Source: Opitutia bacterium UBA4654 (lineage in GTDB: Bacteria > Verrucomicrobiota > Verrucomicrobiia > Opitutales > Intestinicryptomonadaceae). Taken from it: a DNA stretch of 11,190 nucleotides. The stretch covers positions 203 to 11,392 of the forward strand of contig DHMA01000066.1 of the NCBI GenBank assembly GCA_002405555.1, in the 5' to 3' direction. A program made the translations under genes and the position numbers. The notes below the pieces were generated by a model. That model was not told the origin of the DNA and did no database searches. It saw only the letters and a program-made list of their open reading frames with translations. Shown here piece after piece: positions 6,490-11,190 of the stretch. Positions within the stretch are counted from its first letter, which is position 1, and each line of letters opens with the position of its first letter.

Positions 6490-6855
6490 TTACAATACCT
6501 CCGGTGCGAGGGATATGATTTTCATGTAGTTCTTTGCGCGGAGTTCGCGGGCGACGGGGCCAAAGATACGCGTACCTTTCGGATTGCCGCTGCCGTCGAG
6601 AATTACGCAAGCGTTTGTGTCGAAGCGGAGATACGAACCGTCCGCGCGGCGAATCGGGGCTTTCGTCCTGACGACGACGGCCTTTGCAACCGTGCCCTTC
6701 TTGACTGCGGCGTCCGGAGTGGACGTCTTTACCGCGACTACGATTATGTCGCCGACTTTCGCCGTGCGGCTGTGCTGTCCGAGGCGGCGAATCATCGCGA
6801 CTTCCTTGGCGCCGGTGTTGTCGGCAACCACGAGTCTTGTCTGCATTTGTATCAT
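6490..6855 (-). CDS. rplN: 50S ribosomal protein L14
   Basis: L14 is at the subunit interface, where it forms bridges to 16S rRNA and is the binding site of the silencing factor RsfS. The product is 121 residues, one short of the usual 122. It has the expected MIQMQTRLVVADNTGAKEV start, VGDIIVVAVK, the VKKGTVAKAVVVRTKAPIRR segment, the RFDTNACVILDGSGNPKGTRIFGPVARELR stretch and the invariant C-terminus MKIISLAPEVL. It is preceded by TAAGGAG, a strong Shine-Dalgarno 8 bases from the ATG. The stop is separated from the rplX ATG by one base only, which suggests translational coupling. Confidence 0.97.
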   Translation of the reverse strand: MIQMQTRLVVADNTGAKEVAMIRRLGQHSRTAKVGDIIVVAVKTSTPDAAVKKGTVAKAVVVRTKAPIRRADGSYLRFDTNACVILDGSGNPKGTRIFGPVARELRAKNYMKIISLAPEVL

Positions 6856-6867
6856 TGTGGTGTCTCC

Positions 6868-7146
6868 TTATTCTGCCGAGGCTGCGGGAGCCTTTTCGAT
6901 TATGCGAACCACGCGGAATCTTTTCAGCTTGCTGATGGGACGCGTTTCCGTTACCTCGACCTTGTCGCCAAGGGCGCATTCGTTCTTCTCGTCGTGGACG
7001 TGAATTACCGTCTTGCGGCGGATTTCCTTCCCGTAGAGCGAGTGCGGTACTTTGTAGAAATAGGTGAGCTTTATGCTTTTGTCTCCGGAGCGGGAGGTTA
7101 CTACGCCCACAAGACTTCTGCGTGCCTTTCTTGTATTTTCCGACAT
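6868..7146 (-). CDS. rpsQ: 30S ribosomal protein S17
   Basis: S17 is an OB-fold primary binder of 16S rRNA (5' domain). The product is 92 residues, slightly longer than the common 80 to 88 because of the tail KAPAASAE. Conserved parts are RRSLVGVVTSRSGDKSI at the N-terminus, the YGKEIRRKTVIHVHDEKNECALGDKVEV core and the TRPISKLKRFRVVRIIEKA end, all diagnostic for S17. The start has AAAGGA 7 bases upstream, overlapping the end of rpmC. The stop TAA forms the beginning of TAAGGAG, the ribosome binding site of rplN. Position between rpmC and rplN is universal. Confidence 0.96.
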   Translation of the reverse strand: MSENTRKARRSLVGVVTSRSGDKSIKLTYFYKVPHSLYGKEIRRKTVIHVHDEKNECALGDKVEVTETRPISKLKRFRVVRIIEKAPAASAE

Positions 7147-7157
7147 ATTACAGTCCT

Positions 7158-7343
7158 TTACTTCTTCTGAGTCTTGATTGTTTCGCAGCGAGCGATATCG
7201 CGGCGCAGCTCTCTGATTCGAGCCGGATTTTCAACTTGACCTGTTCCCTTGCGAACGTTGAGATTCAAGAGTTCCTCGCGCATGTCGCGGAGTTTCTTCG
7301 AAAGCTCTTCTGCCGAAAGTTCTCTGATTTCCTTTGTCTTCAT
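7158..7343 (-). CDS. rpmC: 50S ribosomal protein L29 (ATG start chosen over upstream TTG)
   Basis: L29 is a small coiled, two-helix protein near the exit tunnel that contacts L23 and helps dock trigger factor. From the ATG at 7341..7343 the product is 61 residues and begins MKTKEIRELSAEELSKKL, a typical L29 start; the family is usually 60 to 70 residues. It contains the conserved LNLNVRKGTGQVENPARIRELRRDIAR segment. A TTG three codons upstream (7350..7352) would add only Met-Thr-Asp and lies just 2 bases from the AGGAG, too close for initiation. The ATG lies 11 bases from it. I therefore prefer the ATG. The stop TAA leads into the AAGGA of rpsQ. Confidence 0.93.
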   Translation of the reverse strand: MKTKEIRELSAEELSKKLRDMREELLNLNVRKGTGQVENPARIRELRRDIARCETIKTQKK

Positions 7344-7354
7344 ATCTGTCAAGT

Positions 7355-7359
7355 CTCCT
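7355..7359 (-). promoter_or_regulatory. Shine-Dalgarno AGGAG deciding the rpmC start
   Basis: AGGAG in the gap between rplP and rpmC. It is 2 bases from the in-frame TTG and 11 bases from the ATG. The distance rules against the TTG and supports initiation at 7343. Confidence 0.6.
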
Positions 7360-7361
7360 GA

Positions 7362-7790
7362 TTATAGAATTTCGACGCCTTCGCGGACGACGAATCTGCA
7401 TTTGAACGGAAGCTTTCCGTCCGCAAGTCTCATCGCTTCGCGGGCCATGCTGGCGGGTACGCCGGATACTTCGAAGAGAATCGTGCCGGGCTTGATGATT
7501 GCGCACCAGAATTCGACACCGCCCTTACCTTTACCCATGCGGGTTTCGGCGGGTTTCTTCGTCACGCTCTTCTGCGGGAATACTCTCATCCACACTTTGC
7601 CGCGACGTTTGAAGTGCCTGTTGATTGCAACACGAGCCGCTTCAAGCTGCGACGCCGAGCATTTGCCGCGTTCGAGAGCCTGAATTGCGTAATCGCCGAA
7701 GTCGATGCTGTCGCCGCCCTTCGCCATGCCGCGGTTGCGACCCTTTTGGACTTTGCGGTACTTAGTTTTTGCTGGAAGAATGTTTGCCAT
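7362..7790 (-). CDS. rplP: 50S ribosomal protein L16
   Basis: L16 organises the A-site side of the large subunit and helps place tRNA. The 142-residue product has the usual length. It begins with MANILPAKTKYRKVQKGRNRG. It has the central RHFKRRGKVWMRVFPQKSVTKKPAETRMGKGKGG block, including the RMGKGKG loop that reaches towards the peptidyl transferase centre, and a C-terminal region ending CRFVVREGVEIL. A purine-rich GAGGGAG lies about 10 bases before the ATG. The gene sits between rpsC and rpmC as in nearly all bacteria. Its stop TAA is close to the AGGAG that serves rpmC. Confidence 0.97.
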   Translation of the reverse strand: MANILPAKTKYRKVQKGRNRGMAKGGDSIDFGDYAIQALERGKCSASQLEAARVAINRHFKRRGKVWMRVFPQKSVTKKPAETRMGKGKGGVEFWCAIIKPGTILFEVSGVPASMAREAMRLADGKLPFKCRFVVREGVEIL

Positions 7791-7810
7791 GTTGTTGCGT
7801 CTCCCTCAAA

Positions 7811-8443
7811 TTAGATGTTGTCCTCGTTTTTAAGGCACAACCAGCACTTGACGCCGATTTTGCCGTAAACGGTGTGCGCTTCCGTAAAGCCGTAGTCGAT
7901 GTTTTCGCGCAACGTGTGCAGCGGAATACGACCCTTTCTCTGCCATTCCGTACGGGCGATTTCCGCGCCGCCGAGACGTCCGGAGCACTGAATCTTGATG
8001 CCGTCGGCACCCATGCTCATCGAGGTTGTGATTGCCTTCTTGATTGCGCGGCGGAACGAAATGCGGCGTTCCAGCTGGAGCGCGACGCTTTCGGCTACCA
8101 AGTATGCAACCAAATCGGGCTTCTTGACTTCCTGAATGTCCAAGATAACGTCCTTGCCGAGGAACTTCGAGAGTTCGGCCTTCAACGCTTCGAGCGCCGC
8201 GCCCTTCTGTCCGATTACAACACCGGGACGCGCCGTGTAGATTTTCACGCGGATACGCTGACCTGCGCGTTCGATGAATATGCGGGGAACCGACGCGCCT
8301 TTGAGCTTTTCGCGGAGAAATTCGCGTATGCGATAGTCATCGTTGACGGCCGCCGCATAATCGCCCTTATTCGCGAACCAGCGCGACTCCCAGTCGCGGC
8401 GGACAGCGAGACGGAAACCCTTAGGATTTACTTTCTGACCCAT
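7811..8443 (-). CDS. rpsC: 30S ribosomal protein S3
   Basis: S3 forms the mRNA entry channel with S4 and S5 and contributes to helicase activity on structured mRNA. The 210-residue product is at the short end of the bacterial range (about 206 to 240). It opens MGQKVNPKGFRLAVRRDWES, has a KH domain with the G-Q-K-G loop at residues 78 to 81, and ends with the S3 C-terminal domain (RISFRRAIKKAI, SGRLGGAEIARTEW, GRIPLHTLRENIDYG, AHTVYGKIGVK). The tail is brief, with none of the acidic or basic extensions found in some phyla. A GAGG sequence 8 bases upstream of the ATG supports the start. rplP follows after 20 bases. Confidence 0.97.
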   Translation of the reverse strand: MGQKVNPKGFRLAVRRDWESRWFANKGDYAAAVNDDYRIREFLREKLKGASVPRIFIERAGQRIRVKIYTARPGVVIGQKGAALEALKAELSKFLGKDVILDIQEVKKPDLVAYLVAESVALQLERRISFRRAIKKAITTSMSMGADGIKIQCSGRLGGAEIARTEWQRKGRIPLHTLRENIDYGFTEAHTVYGKIGVKCWLCLKNEDNI

Positions 8444-8454
8444 TTTATCTGCCT

Positions 8455-8796
8455 CTATTTAGTGTTCTCGTCTGAAAGGACGATCGAGATATGTGAAGTT
8501 CTCTTGCGAATCGGGTGCGCGCTGCCGCGAGCCACGGGACGGAAGCGTTTGAACGCTATGCCCTGGTTTACGATTGCGCTCTTGATTGTGAGATTCGCAG
8601 CCGAAAGACCGTTGTTGTTTTCGGCGTTTGCGATTGCGCTTGCGAGTGTCTTTGCGACAAGCTTCGCGCTCTTGCGGGGAACGAGTTTCAAAATTTCCAA
8701 CGCTTCTGCGGCATTGAGACCCTGAATCTCGCGGGATATTTCGCGCACCTTTTTGTCTGACATGCGCGCAAACTTTGTTAAAGCTTTGACTTCCAT
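8455..8796 (-). CDS. rplV: 50S ribosomal protein L22
   Basis: L22 contacts all 23S rRNA domains, and its extended beta hairpin lines the exit tunnel; changes in that hairpin give macrolide resistance in other bacteria. The product is 113 residues, close to the usual 110. The N-terminal MSDKKVREISREIQG helix, the central NAAEALEILKLVPRKSAKLVAKTLASA core and the C-terminal hairpin (around FKRFRPVARGSAHPIRKRTSHISIVL) are all intact. The start has its own Shine-Dalgarno, AGGAAG at 8803..8808, 6 bases before the ATG. It therefore need not rely on coupling to the inserted upstream gene. rpsC follows after 11 bases. Normally rplV directly follows rpsS; here the small exported-protein gene separates them. 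Confidence 0.96.
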   Translation of the reverse strand: MEVKALTKFARMSDKKVREISREIQGLNAAEALEILKLVPRKSAKLVAKTLASAIANAENNNGLSAANLTIKSAIVNQGIAFKRFRPVARGSAHPIRKRTSHISIVLSDENTK

Positions 8797-8811
8797 TGTT
8801 GTCTTCCTGTG

Positions 8812-9144
8812 TTAGTTTGCCGGTGTTATGTATACGGCGTCTCCCTTTTCGACCTTGATGTCCGACATGACCATCGCCACCGATTTCTTCCCGTCGGCTT
8901 CGACTACCACGACCTTTCCGTCGCTTCCGTCTTTTCCGACCACCCTGCAAACCGCTCCCCTTCGGAGATTGCCTTGCAGGCCAGTGTCGATTTTTATCAG
9001 TCCAAAACCGTCGAGCACCTCAATTACCCTGCCCGCTCTTCCGAGCGAACCGTCTTTCAGCACCCAATCGGGAGATTCGGCAAAGCATATTTCCGCCGCG
9101 GCAAACGCCGCCGTCAAAAACAGAACTTTGCCGAAGTTTACCAT
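8812..9144 (-). CDS. Unrecognised small exported protein inserted between rpsS and rplV
   Basis: I do not recognise this 110-residue protein and assign no function. Residues 1 to 22 look like a signal peptide: Asn/Lys near the N-terminus, a hydrophobic stretch VLFLTAAFAAA, then possible cleavage after Ala17 (AAA before Glu18) or Ala22 (CFA before Glu23). There is no lipobox at Cys20. Residues 35 to 107 alternate short strands and turns, with recurring glycines and a terminal V-E-K-G-D-A-V-Y-I. This resembles a small SH3-like beta barrel such as those at the C-terminus of FlgT-type envelope proteins, but that is inference only. The start overlaps the rpsS stop (TAATG), with AGAAGG 10 bases upstream. 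rplV follows 15 bases after the stop. All five arginine codons are AGA, AGG or CGA, while the neighbouring ribosomal genes I read use mostly CGC/CGT. This suggests weaker codon selection or later arrival. It could be lineage-specific and conserved at this site. Confidence 0.8.
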   Translation of the reverse strand: MVNFGKVLFLTAAFAAAEICFAESPDWVLKDGSLGRAGRVIEVLDGFGLIKIDTGLQGNLRRGAVCRVVGKDGSDGKVVVVEADGKKSVAMVMSDIKVEKGDAVYITPAN

Positions 9145-9422
9145 TACATAGCTGCCTTCTTGGTGTGCGGGTTGTGTCCTTTGAACGTGCGGGTCGGCGA
9201 GAATTCGCCGAGCTTGTGGCCGACCATGTTTTCGGTTACATAGACCGCCACAAACTTTTTGCCGTTGTGAACGTTAAAATTCAATCCGATAAAATCGGGA
9301 GTAATCATCGAACGTCTCGACCAAGTTTGAATCGGCTTGTGCGAGTTCGTTTTCTGCGCTTCGTCGATTTTGTCTTGGAGGCTCGGATCTACGAAAGGTC
9401 CTTTTTTAATTGAACGTGCCAT
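9144..9422 (-). CDS. rpsS: 30S ribosomal protein S19
   Basis: S19 is in the head of the small subunit, pairs with S13 and contacts the A-site finger and tRNA. The 92-residue product has the standard length and motifs: MARSIKKGPFVDPSL at the start, WSRRSMITPDFIGLNFNVHNGKKF in the middle and the TENMVGHKLGEFSPTRTFKGH block near the end. The tail is short (HTKKAAM). The stop codon TAA shares its last A with the ATG of the next gene, giving a TAATG overlap. That next gene is not rplV, as would be normal, but a secreted-protein gene of unknown role. The last codons of rpsS also carry the AGAAGG that could serve as ribosome binding site for that gene. Confidence 0.97.
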   Translation of the reverse strand: MARSIKKGPFVDPSLQDKIDEAQKTNSHKPIQTWSRRSMITPDFIGLNFNVHNGKKFVAVYVTENMVGHKLGEFSPTRTFKGHNPHTKKAAM

Positions 9423-9441
9423 TTTTGATTTCTCCTATGAA

Positions 9442-10293
9442 CTATTTCTTGGTTTTCTTACCGTTGCGGCGGAGAACAATCATCGAGTTCGACGGCTTGC
9501 TCTTCGTGCGTGTCGGATAGCCCTTCGCGAGCTGGCCCCACGGCGATACCGGGTGTCCGCCGCCCGAAGTGCGGCCTTCACCACCGCCCATCGGGTGGTC
9601 TACCGGGTTCATTACCACGCCGCGGACTCTCGGGCGTTTGCCCATCCAGCGAACGCGGCCGGCCTTGCCCAAGCTCTGGTTCTGGTGTTCGAGATTTCCG
9701 ACCACGCCGATTACCGCGCGGCATTCGGCGTTAATCAGGCGGATTTCGCCACTGGGCATCTTGACCGTAGCCATGTCGCCTTCGACGGCAACCAGCTGCG
9801 CGCCTGCGCCTGCGCCGCGCGCGATTTGCGCGCCCTTGCCGGGCTGCATTTCAACGCAGAAAATCTTTTGCGCCGAAGGAATGAATTTAAGGGGCATGCA
9901 CGCGCCGACGGGGAATTCGTCGGGACGCTTCGAAAGCGTCATAACCGTGTCGCCTTTTTTCAGGCCGTCGGGAGCGATGATGTAGCGCTTCGTCTTCTCT
10001 TCGTTCTGGTATTGAACGAGGGCGATGTACGCCGTGCGGTACGGGTCGTACTCAATCGCCATTACAGTGGCGGGTACGTCCACGATGTCGCGCTTGAAGT
10101 CTACAATGCGGTACAACTTCTTGTGTCCGCCGCCGCGGCGACGCGACGTGATGCGGCCGTAGCAGTTGCGGCCTCTCGAACGATGGTTGCTTTCGGTCAA
10201 CGAACGTTCGGGACGCTTGTTGTCGACCTCATTGCGGCCGAGTTCCAAGAATCTCTGCGCGGGTGTCAAAGGTCTTCTTTTTATAATAGCCAT
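9442..10293 (-). CDS. rplB: 50S ribosomal protein L2
   Basis: L2 is one of the largest and most conserved ribosomal proteins. It is needed for subunit association and lies close to the peptidyl transferase centre. The 283-residue product is near the usual 273 to 280. It has the N-terminal RSRGRNCYGRIT and RRRGGGHKKLYR segments, the central GKGAQIARGAGAGAQL loop, and the C-terminal NPVDHPMGGGEGRTSGGGHP block followed by PWGQLAKGYPTRTKSKPSN. The first histidine of the DHP triplet, which corresponds to the functionally important His229 of E. coli, is present. The second histidine of the common HPHGGGEG is Met here, as I recall for some other phyla such as Bacteroidetes. The gene starts 17 bases after rplW and is followed by rpsS after 19 bases. 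Confidence 0.97.
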   Translation of the reverse strand: MAIIKRRPLTPAQRFLELGRNEVDNKRPERSLTESNHRSRGRNCYGRITSRRRGGGHKKLYRIVDFKRDIVDVPATVMAIEYDPYRTAYIALVQYQNEEKTKRYIIAPDGLKKGDTVMTLSKRPDEFPVGACMPLKFIPSAQKIFCVEMQPGKGAQIARGAGAGAQLVAVEGDMATVKMPSGEIRLINAECRAVIGVVGNLEHQNQSLGKAGRVRWMGKRPRVRGVVMNPVDHPMGGGEGRTSGGGHPVSPWGQLAKGYPTRTKSKPSNSMIVLRRNGKKTKK

Positions 10294-10310
10294 TTTATGC
10301 TTCTCCTGAC

Positions 10311-10598
10311 TTACGCAATTTGAATCGTGTCGCCCTGTTTGAGCGTTACGATTGCCTTTTTCATTTTGCCCTTGACGCCGGGATTGTTGCGGCTCATGCG
10401 CGAGACCTTAACCTTGCCCTTGGCGTTCATTACGTTGACGCGTACAACCTTTACCTTGAAGAGCTTTTCGACCGCGCGGCCGATTGCCACGGCGTTTGCG
10501 TCTTCCGCAACCGTGAAGGTGTACTGGTTGGCTACCTGCAAATTGGCGGCCTTTTCCGTAACGCGGAAACCTTTAATGATTTTGTCTGCCTGTACCAT
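10311..10598 (-). CDS. rplW: 50S ribosomal protein L23
   Basis: L23 sits at the rim of the peptide exit tunnel and is the docking site for trigger factor and the signal recognition particle. The 95-residue product has the normal bacterial length. It opens with MVQADKIIKGFRVTEKA, matching the family's conserved start in which a Lys/Thr-Glu-Lys segment precedes the first strand. It has the typical central region where an Ala-Ile-Gly-Arg-Ala-Val-Glu-Lys-Leu-Phe helix is followed by VKVVRVNVMNAKGK. The start ATG is supported by AAGG about 7 bases upstream, inside the end of rplD. rplB follows after 17 bases. Position between rplD and rplB is the universal order. No anomalies are seen. Confidence 0.96.
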   Translation of the reverse strand: MVQADKIIKGFRVTEKAANLQVANQYTFTVAEDANAVAIGRAVEKLFKVKVVRVNVMNAKGKVKVSRMSRNNPGVKGKMKKAIVTLKQGDTIQIA

Positions 10599-10602
10599 GG
10601 TA

Positions 10603-11190
10603 TTACCTTTCGTCCTTGTTGATGCGGGCGAGAACCGTGTCCAGACCCTTGCGCGATACGATTACAGTGTCAAACTGAACCAAGTCGAGCGCATTGAGTG
10701 TCGCGCTTTCGCAGAAGTTCGCGCGGGCGATGTTGCGGCTTGCGAGAATGAAATCGTCGCCGAAAACGTCGTCAACCAAGAGAACTTTGCCGTCGGGCTT
10801 GATGTTCGAGAGAACCTTCGCAACCGCCTTCGTCTTTCTTTCGGGAGCCGCGAATTCTTCGATTACGCAGATGCCGTTGTCGGAGCACTTGTCGAAAAGC
10901 GCGCGGCTGAAAGCCAACGCCTTCGCCTTGCGGTTGATTTTCTTCGACCAGTCGCGGGGTTGGGGACCGAAGACTACCGCGCCGCCGCGGTGAATCGGGC
11001 TCTTCATCGTACCATGACGCGAGCGACCGCCGCCCTTCTGCTTGAAAGGCTTGCGGCAAGTGCCGCTTACGCTGCCGTAGTCGAGCGTCGAGGCGTTGCC
11101 CTGACGGGCGTTTGCCTGATAGGCTACGAGTGTTTCTTTAAGAGCGAATACGCCCTTGTCGCCTTCAAACTGCGGGATATTTTCGAATTT
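10603..11190 (-). CDS. rplD: 50S ribosomal protein L4, N-terminus cut by window edge
   Basis: L4 binds 23S rRNA early in large-subunit assembly and lines the exit tunnel with a long loop; in some bacteria it also represses its own S10 operon. The frame is open to the window edge, so 195 residues are visible and probably only some 10 to 15 are missing compared with the usual length of about 205. The signature loop is clear: a Gln-Ala-Asn-Ala-Arg-Gln-Gly-Asn-Ala-Ser-Thr stretch followed by the basic KPFKQKGGGRSRHGT segment and SPIHRGG. The C-terminal globular part ends LARINKDER. A methionine at 11005..11007 lies inside the conserved loop and is not the start. The stop TAA overlaps the Shine-Dalgarno region (AAGG) of rplW, which begins 4 bases on, so the two are probably translationally coupled. 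rplC and rpsJ are expected just outside the window. Confidence 0.96.
   Translation of the reverse strand, partial: KFENIPQFEGDKGVFALKETLVAYQANARQGNASTLDYGSVSGTCRKPFKQKGGGRSRHGTMKSPIHRGGAVVFGPQPRDWSKKINRKAKALAFSRALFDKCSDNGICVIEEFAAPERKTKAVAKVLSNIKPDGKVLLVDDVFGDDFILASRNIARANFCESATLNALDLVQFDTVIVSRKGLDTVLARINKDER

Noticed and set aside
8828..9151. Plus-strand frame of 107 codons opposite the inserted small gene
   Set aside because: The minus-strand frame has operon direction, a start overlapping the rpsS stop and a signal peptide. The plus-strand translation is Ser/Thr/Pro-rich without structure.
9337..10323. A 328-codon plus-strand frame opposite rplB and rpsS
   Set aside because: Shadow of L2 and S19, with low-complexity Arg/Ala/His content.

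Overview
The window is one nearly continuous ribosomal-protein gene cluster, read entirely on the minus strand. In transcription order (high to low coordinates) it runs rplD (cut by the window edge), rplW, rplB, rpsS, an unrecognised secreted-protein gene, rplV, rpsC, rplP, rpmC, rpsQ, rplN, rplX, rplE, rpsN, rpsH, rplF, rplR, rpsE, rplO, secY, map, rpsM and the first codons of a gene that is probably rpsK. This is the bacterial S10, spc and alpha order joined end to end. Gaps are mostly 1 to 26 bases. The two exceptions are 77 bases between secY and map and 107 bases between map and rpsM. I see no tRNA, rRNA, CRISPR array, insertion sequence or convincing strong terminator.

Organism: a bacterium of fairly high GC content. 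Several traits fit the PVC superphylum, with Verrucomicrobiota (perhaps Opitutales-like) as my best guess. They are the lack of rpmD between rpsE and rplO, map directly before rpsM without infA or rpmJ, an acidic alanine/proline-rich extension on the putative S11, and an HPM instead of HPH signature in L2. The assignment is inference from gene content and remembered family features; no search was run.

S10 part (11190 to about 6868): large- and small-subunit proteins L4, L23, L2, S19, L22, S3, L16, L29 and S17. The unusual point is a 110-codon gene (8812..9144) inserted between rpsS and rplV. Its start overlaps the rpsS stop (TAATG). It has an apparent signal peptide and a small beta-rich domain, and its arginine codons are unlike those of its neighbours.

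spc part (about 6855 to 1471): L14, L24, L5, S14 (zinc-free long form), S8, L6, L18, S5, L15 and SecY. SecY carries a C-terminal extension with an additional predicted membrane helix. map (methionine aminopeptidase) follows after a short leader that holds a small hairpin and a six-codon mini-ORF.

alpha part (518 to 1): S13 and the N-terminus of probable S11, preceded by an A/T-rich spacer. Together the genes supply ribosome subunit proteins, the core membrane translocation channel and the enzyme that trims initiator methionine, so growth-rate control of one transcript would set all three. The long open frames on the plus strand are shadows of these genes.
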